A DNA stretch of 64,000 nt from Burkholderia anthina (GTDB lineage Bacteria > Pseudomonadota > Gammaproteobacteria > Burkholderiales > Burkholderiaceae): assembly GCF_902498995.1 (NCBI RefSeq), contig NZ_CABVLY010000016.1:62001-126000 (forward strand). Reading direction: 5' to 3'. Made by a program: the position numbers and the translations under genes. The notes beneath the pieces were generated by a model that had not been told where the DNA came from, did no database searches, and was given only the letters and a program-made list of their open reading frames with translations. Within the stretch, counting starts at the first letter, position 1; each line of letters starts with the position of its first letter. Below, piece after piece: positions 10,180 to 19,759 of this stretch.

Positions 10180-12093
10180 TCAGGCCGGCGCGCTGCCGTG
10201 AATCAGCCGCGCTGCCATCGGCCCGCGCAACGCATTGCAGATCATCAACTCATCCGCGTTCAGCACATCGTCGAGCGTCAGCACACACGCTTGTGCGCCT
10301 ACTGCCGGATCGTCGAGCAGCACGCCACGCATCACGCCCGGCAACACGCCGCACGACAGCGGCGGCGTCACCCACGCACCGCCAATCTTCACGAACACAT
10401 TCGAGCGCCCGCCTTCGGTCAGCTCGCCGCGCTCGTTGAAGAACAGCATGTCGAAGCCGCCGAGCGCCTCGGCCGCCTGCCACGCGCGATCGTATTCGGC
10501 ACGGCGCGTCGTCTTGTGCAGCAGCAGCGCGTCGCCGGTGCAGGTCGGCGCGAAGCCGTGAGCCGACGCGAGCATCACGCCGACCGGCCCTGCGGGCAGC
10601 GGCTTCAGCGGCGCAGCAATGATCTCGACCGCGCCGTCCTTCGCGAGCGCGAGCTTCATCCGGTACGGGCCATCGCCGTCGAGCGCCGCGCAGCGCGCGT
10701 CGATCTCGCGGCGCAACGCCTCGATGTCGAAACGGAAGCCGAACGCGTCCGCACTGCGTTGCAGCCGCGCGAGATGACGGTCGAGATACCGGATGCCGTC
10801 CACGCGCGTCGCGGCGGTCGTTTCGAACAACTGGAAGCCGGGATCGGCATCGGTCAGGAATCGTGCCTTCAATTCGCACTCCGCATATTCGTCGGCCGCG
10901 ACGCTGTCGAGCACGATGCCCGCGCCGACGCCCATCCTGCCGCGTCGCCGGCCTGCATCGGCATCGGCATCGGCATCGGCAATGGCCGCGTCGCCCATGC
11001 TGCTGTCGGCACCGGCCGGAGCGAGCGTCAGCGTCCGGATCGCCACCGACAGGCAGAAATCGCCGCAGCCGGCCGCGCCGTCGTGCGACGCGTCGAGCCA
11101 GCCGATCGCGCCTGTATAGAGCCCGCGCGGCGTCGACTCGATCGCATCGATCAGTTCCATCGTCTTGTGCTTCGGCGCACCGGTGATCGATCCACACGGA
11201 AACAGCGCGCGCAGCATCTGCGCGAAGGTCGTGCCGTCACGCCAGCCGGCCTCGACCGTCGACGTCATCTGCCACACCGATGCATACGGCTCGACCGAGA
11301 ACAGCGCCGGCACCTTGACGGTGCCCGTGCGCGCAATCCGTGACACGTCGTTGCGCAGCAGGTCGACGATCATCACGTTTTCCGCGCGATTCTTCGGATC
11401 GCTCGCGAGGAACGCGGCAGCGGCTGCATCCTCGCGCGGATCGGCCGAACGCGGCGCGGTGCCCTTCATCGGCCGTGCGCGCAGCACGTCGCCGTGCTTT
11501 TCGACGAACAGCTCCGGCGAGCACGACACGATCCACGCACCGTCGGGCAGCGCGATCAGCGCACCGTAGCGCACGGGCTGGCGCGCGCGCAGCCGCCGGT
11601 ACAGCGCGGGCGGCGGGCCGAACATGTCGAAATTCAGCCGGTACGTGTAGTTGATCTGATACGAGTCGCCCGCGCGCAACGTGTCGTGCACCGCGGCGAT
11701 CGCCGCATCGAACGCATCGCGCGACACGCTCTTCGCGACGTGCGCGACGCCCGCGATCGACGGCGCGCCGCCGCCGTCCTGCTGCGCGAGCCATGCGTCG
11801 ACTTCGTCGCGCGACAGGCGCTCGCAGCGCGCATACAGCAAAAAGCGCAGCGGGGCATCGCCCGGCTGCGCTCTTTCCAGATTGCGTCCGAATTCGTAAT
11901 CGCCGACGACGACCGCATGCAGCCCGTCGCGCAAGTCCTGCGCGACGATCGCATCGAGTTCGTCGAGCCGCGCGGGATCCGTACACACGCGTTCGCGCAC
12001 GAAACCCGAATACAAACGACTCGACCGCGCGGACGCGGTCGAGTCGCAATCGTCCAAGAGCGCGAACGACGCGCTCTCGTTGCCTTCAGTCAT
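10180..12093 (-). CDS. pabB: Fused aminodeoxychorismate synthase component I / aminodeoxychorismate lyase (PabB-PabC)
   Basis: A 637-aa fusion that would make p-aminobenzoate for folate from chorismate. The N-terminal about 380 residues are a chorismate-binding PabB domain, with DSYQINYTYRL, RPMKGTAPR, KNRAENVMIVDLLRND and the FPCGSITGAPKHKTMELI signature. The C-terminal part, from about residue 400 (DPGFQLFETTAATRVDGIRYLDRHL), is a PLP class IV lyase domain with KTTRRAEYDRAW and ELTEGGRSNVFV. The two are joined by a linker encoded by a hexanucleotide repeat (DADADADA). The gene starts 4 bp after the dnaJ stop, so it probably shares the heat-shock transcript. Confidence 0.93.
   Translation of the reverse strand: MTEGNESASFALLDDCDSTASARSSRLYSGFVRERVCTDPARLDELDAIVAQDLRDGLHAVVVGDYEFGRNLERAQPGDAPLRFLLYARCERLSRDEVDAWLAQQDGGGAPSIAGVAHVAKSVSRDAFDAAIAAVHDTLRAGDSYQINYTYRLNFDMFGPPPALYRRLRARQPVRYGALIALPDGAWIVSCSPELFVEKHGDVLRARPMKGTAPRSADPREDAAAAAFLASDPKNRAENVMIVDLLRNDVSRIARTGTVKVPALFSVEPYASVWQMTSTVEAGWRDGTTFAQMLRALFPCGSITGAPKHKTMELIDAIESTPRGLYTGAIGWLDASHDGAAGCGDFCLSVAIRTLTLAPAGADSSMGDAAIADADADADAGRRRGRMGVGAGIVLDSVAADEYAECELKARFLTDADPGFQLFETTAATRVDGIRYLDRHLARLQRSADAFGFRFDIEALRREIDARCAALDGDGPYRMKLALAKDGAVEIIAAPLKPLPAGPVGVMLASAHGFAPTCTGDALLLHKTTRRAEYDRAWQAAEALGGFDMLFFNERGELTEGGRSNVFVKIGGAWVTPPLSCGVLPGVMRGVLLDDPAVGAQACVLTLDDVLNADELMICNALRGPMAARLIHGSAPA
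10955..10984. repeat. Hexanucleotide tandem repeat (GCATCG) inside pabB-pabC
   Basis: Four perfect GCATCG units and a fifth GCAATG unit stand in tandem. On the coding strand they give alternating Asp-Ala in the linker between the PabB and PabC domains. The six-base unit keeps frame, so slippage would change linker length without breaking the protein. Confidence 0.85.
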
Positions 12094-12097
12094 GCCA

Positions 12098-13234
12098 TTA
12101 CTCGAAGAAGCTCTTCACGCGGTCGAACCAGCTCTTGCTCTGCGGACTGTGACGCGCACCGCCCTCGGCCAGCGACTTCTCGAACTGCTTGAGCAGATCG
12201 CGCTGCTGGTCGGTCAGCTTCACGGGCGTCTCGACCTGCACGTGCACATACAGATCGCCCGCGATGCTCGAACGCAGACCCTTGATACCCTTGCCGCGCA
12301 GACGGAACGTCTTGCCCGACTGCGTGCCTTCCGGCACCGGGAACGACGCACGGCCGGCCAGCGTCGGCACCTCGATCTCGCCGCCGAGCGCGGCGGTCGT
12401 GAACGGGATCGGCATCTGGCAGTGCAGATCGTCGCCGTCGCGCTCGAATACCGAGTGCGGCTTGATGTGGATTTCGACGTACAGGTCGCCCGGCGGCCCG
12501 CCGTTGATGCCCGGCTCGCCGTTGCCGGCCGAGCGGATCCGCATCCCGTCGTCGATGCCGGCGGGGATCTTCACTTCGAGCGTCTTGGTTTCCTTCACCT
12601 TGCCCGAGCCGTGGCAGTGCGCGCACGGTTCCGGGATGTAGGTGCCGGTGCCGTGGCACTTCGGGCAGGTCTGCTGGATGCTGAAGAAGCCCTGCGACAT
12701 GCGCACCGTGCCCTGGCCGTGACAGGTCGGGCAGGTTTCGGGCTTCGTGCCGGGCTTCGCACCCGACCCGTGACAGACTTCGCACGATACCCAGCTCGGC
12801 ACGCGGATCTGCGTGTCGTAGCCGTGCGCGGCCTGCTCGAGCGTGATCTCCATGCTGTAGCGCAGATCGGCGCCGCGATACACCTGCGGGCCGCCACGGC
12901 CGCCGCGCGCGGCGCCGCCCGCAGCCTGGCCGAAGATGTCGCCGAAGATGTCGCCGAACGCGTCCGCGAAGCCGCCGAAGCCCTGCCCGCCGGCACCGCC
13001 CATGTTCGGATCGACGCCCGCATGGCCGTACTGATCGTACGCCGCGCGCTTCTGGCCGTCCGACAGCATTTCATAGGCTTCCTTCACTTCCTTGAAATGC
13101 TCTTCCGCATCCTTGCTGTCCGGATTGCGGTCAGGGTGGTACTTCATCGCAAGCTTGCGATACGCCTTCTTGATTTCGTCGTCGCTCGCATTCTTTGCGA
13201 CGCCCAGAACCTCGTAGTAATCCCGTTTCGCCAT
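12098..13234 (-). CDS. dnaJ: Chaperone protein DnaJ
   Basis: DnaJ is the co-chaperone that delivers substrates to DnaK and stimulates its ATPase. The 378-aa product has the J domain with HPD at about residues 33-35 (KYHPDRNPD), a Gly/Phe-rich region ([11 protein letters not shown]) and four zinc-finger repeats ([32 protein letters not shown]), then the C-terminal substrate-binding domains. It lies 253 bp after dnaK. That spacer holds two strong hairpins rather than a plain terminator. Confidence 0.98.
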   Translation of the reverse strand: MAKRDYYEVLGVAKNASDDEIKKAYRKLAMKYHPDRNPDSKDAEEHFKEVKEAYEMLSDGQKRAAYDQYGHAGVDPNMGGAGGQGFGGFADAFGDIFGDIFGQAAGGAARGGRGGPQVYRGADLRYSMEITLEQAAHGYDTQIRVPSWVSCEVCHGSGAKPGTKPETCPTCHGQGTVRMSQGFFSIQQTCPKCHGTGTYIPEPCAHCHGSGKVKETKTLEVKIPAGIDDGMRIRSAGNGEPGINGGPPGDLYVEIHIKPHSVFERDGDDLHCQMPIPFTTAALGGEIEVPTLAGRASFPVPEGTQSGKTFRLRGKGIKGLRSSIAGDLYVHVQVETPVKLTDQQRDLLKQFEKSLAEGGARHSPQSKSWFDRVKSFFE

Positions 13235-13312
13235 ATCGATTCACTGTGCCGTTGCGCGTCACGCACGCGGCGGCTCCTTTCGCCCGCAGTAAAGTCTCTC
13301 GACTCGTCTGGC

Positions 13313-13342
13313 GCTGCGCCGTCCGCGGACGGCTCGCGCAGC
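13313..13342 (-). other. Imperfect hairpin in the dnaK-dnaJ spacer
   Basis: The core GCCGTCC-GC-GGACGGC is a perfect palindrome, extended by GCTGCG and CGCAGC arms with a small mismatch. It has no following T tract on either strand. It lies in the transcribed spacer if dnaK and dnaJ are cotranscribed, and could modulate mRNA stability or dnaJ translation. Confidence 0.45.
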
Positions 13343-13441
13343 ACCCGCCAAAAAACAAATGTGCCCGGAGGGCCGCGAAGCCCGCCAGGCGTGGAGTCGA
13401 TCCGGCCATCCGGAAGGAAAGACAGACCGCTGTTCAGCCGC

Positions 13442-13464
13442 GCCGCGCGCGTCTCGCGCGCGGC
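13442..13464 (-). other. GC-rich hairpin just downstream of dnaK
   Basis: GCCGCGCGCG, loop TCT and CGCGCGCGGC form a perfect 10-bp stem with a 3-nt loop, 24 bp past the dnaK stop. There is no T run, so it is not a classical intrinsic terminator. A processing or stability element that sets the dnaK:dnaJ ratio is possible. Confidence 0.5.
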
Positions 13465-13487
13465 GTGCGGTGCCATGGCAACCCGGC

Positions 13488-15440
13488 TTAGTCCTTCTTC
13501 ACTTCCTTGAACTCGGCGTCGACGACGTCGTCGGCAGCCTGCTGCGCACCGCCCGCTTGGGCCGCGCCTTCCGCTGCACCCGCCGCGCCGGCCGCACCTG
13601 CCTGCTGGGCCTGCATGTCGGCGTACATCTTTTCGCCGAGCTTCTGCGAAGCCTGACCGAGTTCCTCGACCTTCGCGTCGATCGCCGCCTTGTCGGCCGA
13701 CGTGTCCTTCAGGACGTCCTCGAGCGACTTCAGCGCCGCTTCGATCTTTTCCTTCTCGCCCGCGTCCAGCTTGTCACCGTACTCGGTGAGCGCCTTCTTC
13801 GTGCTGTGGACCAGCGCGTCGCCCTGGTTGCGCGAATCGGCCAGCTCGCGCAGCTTGTGGTCTTCCGCTGCGTTCGCTTCCGCGTCCTTGATCATCTGAT
13901 CGATTTCAGCGTCGGACAGGCCCGAGTTCGCCTTGATCGTGATCTTGTTTTCCTTGCCGGTCGCCTTGTCCTTCGCGCCGACGTGCAGGATGCCGTTCGC
14001 GTCGATGTCGAAGGTCACTTCGATCTGCGGCACGCCGCGCGGCGACGGCGGGATGCCTTCGAGGTTGAACTCGCCCAGCAGCTTGTTGCCCGCTGCCATT
14101 TCGCGTTCGCCCTGGAACACCTTGATCGTCACGGCCGACTGGTTGTCGTCCGCCGTCGAATACACCTGTGCGTGCTTCGTCGGGATCGTCGTGTTCTTGT
14201 TGATCATCTTCGTCATCACGCCGCCGAGCGTCTCGATGCCGAGCGACAGCGGGGTCACGTCGAGCAGCAGCACGTCCTTGCGGTCGCCCGACAGCACCTG
14301 GCCCTGGATCGCCGCGCCGACTGCGACGGCTTCGTCCGGGTTCACGTCACGGCGCGGATCCTTGCCGAAGAACTCCTTCACCTTCTCCAGGACCTTCGGC
14401 ATGCGGGTCTGGCCACCGACCAGGATCACGTCGTCGATGTCCGACACCTTGACGCCGGCGTCCTTGATCGCGATGCGGCACGGTTCGATCGTGCGCTCGA
14501 CGAGATCCTCGACCAGCGCTTCCAGCTTCGCGCGGGTGATCTTCAGGTTCAAGTGCTTCGGACCCGACGCATCCGCCGTGATGTACGGCAGGTTGATTTC
14601 GGTCTGCTGGCTCGACGACAGCTCGATCTTCGCCTTTTCGGCCGCTTCCTTCAGGCGCTGCAGCGCGAGCACGTCCTTCGACAGGTCGACGCCCTGCTCC
14701 TTCTTGAACTCGCCGATGATGTAATCGATGATGCGCTGGTCGAAGTCCTCGCCGCCGAGGAACGTGTCGCCGTTGGTCGACAGCACTTCGAACTGCATTT
14801 CGCCGTCGACGTCCGCGATCTCGATGATCGACACGTCGAACGTGCCGCCGCCGAGGTCATACACGGCGATCTTGCGGTCACCCTTCTCGACCTTGTCGAG
14901 ACCGAACGCGAGCGCGGCTGCGGTCGGCTCGTTGATGATCCGCTTGACTTCGAGGCCCGCGATGCGGCCGGCGTCCTTGGTCGCCTGACGCTGGCTGTCG
15001 TTGAAGTACGCCGGCACCGTGATCACGGCTTCCGTGACCGGCTCGCCGAGATAATCTTCGGCCGTCTTCTTCATCTTGCGCAGCACTTCAGCCGACACCT
15101 GCGGCGGCGCGAGCTTCTCGCCGTGCGCTTCGACCCATGCGTCGCCGTTCTCGGCCTTGACGATCGCGTACGGCATCAGGCCGATGTCCTTCTGGACTTC
15201 CTTCTCTTCGAAGCGGCGGCCGATCAGGCGCTTCACCGCGAACAGCGTGTTCTTCGGGTTCGTCACCGACTGGCGCTTGGCCGGCGCGCCGACGAGCACT
15301 TCGTTGTCGTCCATGTAGGCGATGATCGACGGCGTCGTGCGCGTGCCTTCCGAGTTCTCGATGACCTTGACCTGGTTGCCTTCCATGATGGCGACGCACG
15401 AGTTCGTGGTGCCGAGGTCAATACCGATGATCTTTCCCAT
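13488..15440 (-). CDS. dnaK: Chaperone protein DnaK (Hsp70)
   Basis: DnaK is the ATP-dependent Hsp70 chaperone working with DnaJ and GrpE. The 650-aa product begins [20 protein letters not shown], the Hsp70 phosphate-1 signature. [13 protein letters not shown] (phosphate 2) and [12 protein letters not shown] follow, then the substrate-binding domain and a Gly/Ala/Gln-rich lid tail ending in EFKEVKKD. The start was chosen at 15440 because the Hsp70 N terminus begins there and GGAGATTAGG precedes it; an upstream in-frame ATG would add 15 atypical residues. A candidate heat-shock promoter lies at 15529-15556. Confidence 0.99.
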   Translation of the reverse strand: MGKIIGIDLGTTNSCVAIMEGNQVKVIENSEGTRTTPSIIAYMDDNEVLVGAPAKRQSVTNPKNTLFAVKRLIGRRFEEKEVQKDIGLMPYAIVKAENGDAWVEAHGEKLAPPQVSAEVLRKMKKTAEDYLGEPVTEAVITVPAYFNDSQRQATKDAGRIAGLEVKRIINEPTAAALAFGLDKVEKGDRKIAVYDLGGGTFDVSIIEIADVDGEMQFEVLSTNGDTFLGGEDFDQRIIDYIIGEFKKEQGVDLSKDVLALQRLKEAAEKAKIELSSSQQTEINLPYITADASGPKHLNLKITRAKLEALVEDLVERTIEPCRIAIKDAGVKVSDIDDVILVGGQTRMPKVLEKVKEFFGKDPRRDVNPDEAVAVGAAIQGQVLSGDRKDVLLLDVTPLSLGIETLGGVMTKMINKNTTIPTKHAQVYSTADDNQSAVTIKVFQGEREMAAGNKLLGEFNLEGIPPSPRGVPQIEVTFDIDANGILHVGAKDKATGKENKITIKANSGLSDAEIDQMIKDAEANAAEDHKLRELADSRNQGDALVHSTKKALTEYGDKLDAGEKEKIEAALKSLEDVLKDTSADKAAIDAKVEELGQASQKLGEKMYADMQAQQAGAAGAAGAAEGAAQAGGAQQAADDVVDAEFKEVKKD

Positions 15441-15528
15441 TTTTCCTAATCTCCAGAAATGCTTGTTTGCTGCGCGAAACGCCACTTTTTTGGGCAGTTT
15501 CGCGCGCCAGAATTCAACTCTGTTCCCG

Positions 15529-15556
15529 AAATGCGTCCGGCCGATCCGTTTTCAAG
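15529..15556 (-). promoter_or_regulatory. Candidate sigma-32 promoter for dnaK
   Basis: On the - strand, CTTGAAA (a perfect heat-shock -35) is followed after 13 bp by ACGCATTT, a partial match to CCCCATNT. It lies about 90 bp before dnaK, between the thioredoxin-like gene and dnaK. Confidence 0.5.
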
Positions 15557-15587
15557 ACCCGGCAAGCGATGCGGGTATTAAATTTTT

Positions 15588-16001
15588 TCAATCGCCGCCG
15601 GCAGCCGGATCGCGCGGCTCGCCGGCCGCCGCGGCGACCTTCGCGCGCGCCGCCGACACCGCCGCCTGGAACTGCGCGAGGCCATGCCAGCCAGTCGCGC
15701 GCCCGAGCCGCTTGCCGCGGTGGAAGAAAAACCACGTCGGCACACCGTGCAGGCCAAAGCGGCGCCCCAGCTCAGGGTGTTCGTACACGTTGCAATGGAA
15801 CCACTTCAGGTTCAGTGCACGGATCGCATCGGACTGCGCGAGCATCGCCTTCTTCGCGATCTCGCAGTTGAAGCAGTCGACGCCCCAGAAGAACACCACG
15901 GCGAGTGCGTCGCCGGCGATGCCGGCATCGAACGTGTCGGGCGCCAGCGCCTGCATGCCGAACGCGTCGAACGCGGCCGGGTCAACGCCGGCGGGAACCA
16001 T
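15588..16001 (-). CDS. Thioredoxin-like protein with CFNC motif, in the grpE-dnaK cluster
   Basis: A 137-aa thioredoxin-fold protein. The core FFWGVDCFNCEIAKKAML sits where thioredoxin has WCGPC, so the active site is Cys-Phe-Asn-Cys. The cis-Pro segment is HGVPTWFFFHRGKRL. About 35 extra residues precede the fold (DAFGMQALAPDTFD) and a short Ala-rich tail follows. There is no signal peptide, so it should be cytoplasmic. It begins 10 bp after grpE and is surely cotranscribed with it. A role in redox help for the chaperone system is suggested only by position. Its partners are unknown to me. Confidence 0.85.
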   Translation of the reverse strand: MVPAGVDPAAFDAFGMQALAPDTFDAGIAGDALAVVFFWGVDCFNCEIAKKAMLAQSDAIRALNLKWFHCNVYEHPELGRRFGLHGVPTWFFFHRGKRLGRATGWHGLAQFQAAVSAARAKVAAAAGEPRDPAAGGD

Positions 16002-16011
16002 CGCGGCAGCC

Positions 16012-16557
16012 TTACTTCGGCTGGGCGACCGTGACGAGCGCCGGGCGCAGCACGCGGTCGGCGATCGTGTAGCCCTTTTGCAGCACGGTGACGACGGTGT
16101 TCGGCTCCTGCTCGGCCGGCACCATCGAAATGGCCTGGTGCTGGTGCGGATCGAACTTCTCGCCGACCGGGTTGATCGCGACGACACGGCCCTTCTCGAG
16201 CGCGCTCGTCAGCTGGCGCAGCGTCAGCTCAACGCCTTCGCGCACCTTCGCGATGTCGCCGGACGTGTCGCTGACCGCTGCTTCGAGGCTGTCCAGCACG
16301 GGCAGCAGGTGCTCGGCGAAGCTCTCGATCGCAAACTTGTGTGCCTTCGAGACGTCGTCCTGCGCGCGGCGGCGAACGTTCTCGGTCTCGGCCTTCGCCC
16401 GGAGGAAGCTCTCCTGCAGCTCGGCGACCTTGGCTTGAGCCTCCGCGAGCGCCGCGTCGGCGGCTTCGGCGGCGGGTGCGGCGCCTTGCGCCGCCTGCTT
16501 CTCGCTGCCGATGTCTTCGGCCGATGGGGTAGCCGGGTTCTCTTGCGTGTTTTCCAT
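16012..16557 (-). CDS. grpE: Nucleotide exchange factor GrpE
   Basis: GrpE releases ADP from DnaK. The 181-aa product has an acidic/Ala-rich N terminus, a long coiled-coil region (residues about 35-90, with [24 protein letters not shown]), and the C-terminal beta domain ending in [18 protein letters not shown], the conserved GrpE signature. It is the first gene of the grpE, thioredoxin-like, dnaK, dnaJ, pabBC series. A sigma-32-type promoter stands about 80 bp upstream. Confidence 0.98.
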   Translation of the reverse strand: MENTQENPATPSAEDIGSEKQAAQGAAPAAEAADAALAEAQAKVAELQESFLRAKAETENVRRRAQDDVSKAHKFAIESFAEHLLPVLDSLEAAVSDTSGDIAKVREGVELTLRQLTSALEKGRVVAINPVGEKFDPHQHQAISMVPAEQEPNTVVTVLQKGYTIADRVLRPALVTVAQPK

Positions 16558-16638
16558 GTCGCTGAAAGTCGATTAGAGGTTGAAGCCAAATCGGCAACCG
16601 CCGGATCGTATGCCGGCGGCACCGCACATTGCAGATGC

Positions 16639-16666
16639 AGATAGGGGCGAAAACTGCGATTTCAAG
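16639..16666 (-). promoter_or_regulatory. Sigma-32 heat-shock promoter of grpE
   Basis: On the - strand, CTTGAAA is followed by a 13-bp spacer and CCCTATCT. The family consensus is CTTGAAA-N(11-16)-CCCCATNT, so only one core base differs. The 352-bp region 16558-16909 contains this promoter and otherwise nothing I can identify. Confidence 0.75.
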
Positions 16667-16909
16667 AGGGTTATTCGCCGGCATTCGCCACCGCCGCGAA
16701 ACAACCGCGCGACAAGTCGCCAGATTGCACGCATTTGCCGCCAAATCGGACGAAACGGCCTGTAACAACCCTTACCCGGCAAGTACTAGCTGGGCACAGG
16801 GGGCTGCACTACACTGCACTCACGCGTCGGAAAAAGCGCGTTTACCCTAGCTGACCGCCGCCTGACACCCACCTGGCGCCGCAGTCATTGTCTTCTCGAG
16901 GCGAGTACC

Positions 16910-17071
16910 GTGAAACTGACCTTTGCCATATCGGTGGTCGCGCTGGTACTGATTGCCGGCACCACCACCATCTGCCTGTCCGGAGCCGTCACCGACCGCA
17001 CGACCGAGTACGGAAGTGCGCTGGCGACGTTCGATCACATGTTCAGCGCTCACCAGAAAATCTGTCGATGA
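16910..17071 (+). CDS. Small membrane or secreted protein, 53 aa (hypothetical)
   Basis: A short GTG-started ORF whose first about 28 residues form a hydrophobic segment after a basic N terminus (KLTFAISVVALVLIAGTTT), like a signal peptide or single membrane anchor. The rest is a short soluble tail ending in HQKICR. GAGGCGAG lies just upstream as a plausible ribosome site. Its last 29 bp overlap the end of convergent hslR. I do not recognise a family. Confidence 0.5.
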   Translation: MKLTFAISVVALVLIAGTTTICLSGAVTDRTTEYGSALATFDHMFSAHQKICR

Positions 17072-17450
17072 TGCGCCGGTCGCGCTTGGTCGGGCGGCCG
17101 TGCAACTCCGCCGCCGGCTCCCGATACGTGCGGCGCCGCTCGAGTTCGGCGAGCCGCGCCGTGCGCCCCGCTTCCGTTTCCTCGTAAAGCGTCTGCGCGA
17201 CGCTGGCAGGCCCGCGCACGTCGCAGATGCCGAGCACGGCAATGTGCCAGACGATACCGTCGATCGCAATCTCGACCTCGTCGCCCACACGCACTTCCTT
17301 CGCCGGCTTCACCGACGCCCCGCCGATCTTCACGTGCCCCTTGTCGACCGCGTCGGACGCGAGCGAACGGGTCTTGAAGAAGCGGGCCGACCATAGCCAT
17401 TTGTCGATGCGCAGCTTCGCGCCGGGTTCCGTCGAAATCCTGTAATTCAT
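17043..17450 (-). CDS. hslR: Heat-shock protein 15, S4-domain ribosome rescue factor
   Basis: Hsp15 binds stalled 50S subunits carrying nascent chains and helps recycle them. The 135-aa product has an S4 RNA-binding domain at residues about 12-70 (LRIDKWLWSARFFKTRSLASD, HVKIGGASVKPAKEVRVGDEV), then a basic C-terminal tail (RRRTYREPAAELHGRPTKRDRR) typical of the family. No sigma-32 promoter is obvious in the 69-bp gap to hemH, so it may be read from the hemH side. Confidence 0.93.
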   Translation of the reverse strand: MNYRISTEPGAKLRIDKWLWSARFFKTRSLASDAVDKGHVKIGGASVKPAKEVRVGDEVEIAIDGIVWHIAVLGICDVRGPASVAQTLYEETEAGRTARLAELERRRTYREPAAELHGRPTKRDRRIIDRFSGER

Positions 17451-17519
17451 GTCAGCCTCCGCCGGGCCGCCCGCTCGCGGCGTAGCGAACGCCGTGCGAG
17501 CCGCGGCCGAGCCGTCATT

Positions 17520-18584
17520 TCAGTTCACCGCCTCGGGTTGCGCCGCCTTCACGGGCCAGCCCCGCAGATTCTCGGCGACGATCTCGCCGATCGCGCCGAT
17601 CCACGCGGGCGCGCCGTTCAGGCACGGAATCCGGTGAAACGCCTGGCCGCCGCCCGCGATGAACTCGTCGCGCACTTCCATTCCGATCTCCTCGATCGTC
17701 TCCAGGCAATCGGCCGTGAAACCGGGACAGAACACATCGACCCGCCGCACGCCGGCCTCGCCAAGCTCGCGCAGCGTCGGCGCCGTGTACGGCTGCAGCC
17801 ATTCGGCCTTGCCGAAGCGCGACTGGAAGGTTACGCGGCATTCGAGCGTCGACAGTCCGAGCGCGGCCATCAGCAGCGCGCCCGTCTGCTGGCACTGGTC
17901 GTGATAGGGATCGCCGAGGTCGAGCGTGCGCTTCGGCACGCCGTGAAAGCTCAGCACGAGCTTGTCGCCGGCCGCGAAGTCGGGCCGGCCGTGCTGCGCC
18001 CAATACTGGCGCACCTGCTCGGCTAGCGCGTGGATATAGGCCGGATGGTCGGCGTAATGCCGCACCGTGCGCACTTCCGGCTGGTTGCGCATCCGCGCGA
18101 GCGCCGCGAACGCGGCATCGAACGCCGTCGCGGTGGTGGACGCGGAGTATTGCGGATACATCGGCATCAGCAGCACGCGCTCGACGCCCGCCCGCTTGAA
18201 CTGCGCGAGCGCGTGCGCAATGTTCGGGCTGCCGTAGCGCATCGCGTAGTCGAGCTTCACCTGATAGCCGTTCGATGCGAGCAGGTGCCGCACGCCTTCG
18301 GCCTGGCGCTCGGTGAACACGCGCAGCGGCGAGCCTTCCGGCATCCAGACGGCCGCGTATTTCTTCGCGGACGCGCGCCCGCGCAGCGGCAGGATCAGCG
18401 TGCGCAGCAGCACCTGCCAGACGGCCTGCGGGATTTCGACGACACGCGGATCCGACAGGAATTCGGCCAGATAGCGCCGCACCGCGCGCGGCGTCGGGGC
18501 GTCGGGCGTGCCGAGGTTGATCAGCAGCACGCCGATGCGATGGGCGGCCGCGGTACTCGAAGGCGGCTCAAGATCGAAACGCAT
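17520..18584 (-). CDS. hemH: Ferrochelatase
   Basis: HemH inserts Fe2+ into protoporphyrin IX, the last step of heme synthesis. The 354-aa product starts [10 protein letters not shown] and has [23 protein letters not shown] and the signature [24 protein letters not shown], which holds the catalytic His. [17 protein letters not shown] is also conserved. I chose the ATG at 18584; a longer frame would add 14 residues. A TATAAT box lies at 18626-18631. Confidence 0.97.
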   Translation of the reverse strand: MRFDLEPPSSTAAAHRIGVLLINLGTPDAPTPRAVRRYLAEFLSDPRVVEIPQAVWQVLLRTLILPLRGRASAKKYAAVWMPEGSPLRVFTERQAEGVRHLLASNGYQVKLDYAMRYGSPNIAHALAQFKRAGVERVLLMPMYPQYSASTTATAFDAAFAALARMRNQPEVRTVRHYADHPAYIHALAEQVRQYWAQHGRPDFAAGDKLVLSFHGVPKRTLDLGDPYHDQCQQTGALLMAALGLSTLECRVTFQSRFGKAEWLQPYTAPTLRELGEAGVRRVDVFCPGFTADCLETIEEIGMEVRDEFIAGGGQAFHRIPCLNGAPAWIGAIGEIVAENLRGWPVKAAQPEAVN

Positions 18585-18625
18585 GGGCAGGAACGTGCTC
18601 GGGGCACGCAGTCGAACGGCCCTCA

Positions 18626-18631
18626 ATTATA
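18626..18631 (-). promoter_or_regulatory. -10 box (TATAAT) upstream of hemH
   Basis: A perfect TATAAT on the - strand in otherwise GC-rich DNA, 41 bp before the hemH start. No -35 match is found at 16-18 bp. Confidence 0.45.
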
Positions 18632-18722
18632 GCGGGCCGCCTCGCTCCGGTCGGCTGGCCGTTCGGCCGACTGGCGGCGCGCACGGCGCCGCGGCACGAT
18701 TGCGGAACGGTATCGGCGCCGG

Positions 18723-19745
18723 TTACTGCTGGCTCAGCGTGAGCGACAGCAGGCGCGCGGTGATGTCGACGATCGGGATCACGCGGTTGTACGCCATGCG
18801 GGTCGGCCCGATCACGCCGAGCGTGCCGACGATCTGGCCGTTCACCTCGTAAGGCGCGGTGACGACGCTCATTTCCTCGATCGGCACGAGCGTCGATTCG
18901 CCGCCGATGAAAATCTGCACGCCCTGGGCGTGGCTCGACACGTCGAGCAGTTGCAGGAGGCCCGTCTTTTGGTCGAAAACGTCGAACAGCTTGCGCAGCC
19001 GCGCCATGTCGGACGACAGGTCCGCCACTTCGAGCAGGTTGCGCTCGCCGGAAATGAGCACGGTGTCCTCGGTGTCGGGCACCTCGGTGCTGGCCGTCAC
19101 GGCCGCATGCATCAGCGTGGTCATGTCGCCGCGCAACTGGTCGATCTCGTCGCGCAGGCGGCGGCGCACCTCGTCGAACGACAGGCCGGCAAAGTGCGCG
19201 TTGATGTAATTCGACGCCTCGGTGAGCTGCGACGGCGAATAATCGCGCGGCGTCGCGAGCATCCGGTTCTGCACGTCGCCCTCGGGGGTGACGATGATCA
19301 GCAGGATGCGCTTGTCCGACAGGCGCATGAACTCGATCTGCTTGAACACGTGGCTGCGGCGCGGTGTCAGCACGACACCCGCGAACTGCGACAGGTTCGA
19401 CAGCACGCTCGCCGCGGCCGCCACCACCCGCTGCTGCGGCTCGCCGGCCTGCAGCGTGTTCTGCACCTGGCGCGCCACGGCCTCGGCGTCGATCGGCGCC
19501 TCGACCGTCAGCATCGTGTCGACGAACAGCCGGTAGCCGCGTGGCGTCGGCACGCGGCCGGCCGACGTGTGCGGGCTCGACACGAGGCCGAGCTCCTCCA
19601 GGTCGGACATCACGTTGCGGATCGTTGCCGGGCTCAGCTCGAGCCCGGAGTAACGGGACAACGTACGCGAGCCGACCGGCTGACCGTCGGCGATATACCG
19701 TTCGATCAGGGTTTTCAGGAGGGTTCGTGCGCGAGGATCTAGCAT
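18723..19745 (-). CDS. hrcA: Heat-inducible transcription repressor HrcA
   Basis: HrcA binds CIRCE elements and represses chaperone genes, typically groESL. The 340-aa product has an N-terminal winged helix (residues about 1-75: [57 protein letters not shown]) and the C-terminal GAF-like dimerisation domain with [28 protein letters not shown] found no CIRCE inverted repeat (TTAGCACTC-N9-GAGTGCTAA) at the grpE or dnaK upstream regions; those carry sigma-32-type boxes. TAAAAT at 19754-19759 is only 8 bp before the start. Confidence 0.97.
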   Translation of the reverse strand: MLDPRARTLLKTLIERYIADGQPVGSRTLSRYSGLELSPATIRNVMSDLEELGLVSSPHTSAGRVPTPRGYRLFVDTMLTVEAPIDAEAVARQVQNTLQAGEPQQRVVAAAASVLSNLSQFAGVVLTPRRSHVFKQIEFMRLSDKRILLIIVTPEGDVQNRMLATPRDYSPSQLTEASNYINAHFAGLSFDEVRRRLRDEIDQLRGDMTTLMHAAVTASTEVPDTEDTVLISGERNLLEVADLSSDMARLRKLFDVFDQKTGLLQLLDVSSHAQGVQIFIGGESTLVPIEEMSVVTAPYEVNGQIVGTLGVIGPTRMAYNRVIPIVDITARLLSLTLSQQ

Positions 19746-19753
19746 GGTGGAAA

Positions 19754-19759
19754 ATTTTA
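19754..19759 (-). promoter_or_regulatory. -10-like TAAAAT immediately before hrcA
   Basis: On the - strand TAAAAT is followed by only 8 bp and then the hrcA ATG, which would place transcription start at or next to the start codon. No -35 is seen. This may mean a leaderless message. Confidence 0.3.

Noticed and set aside
13359..15449. A 696-codon frame opposite dnaK
   Set aside because: dnaK is unmistakable on the other strand; the antisense frame has no domain and no ribosome site.
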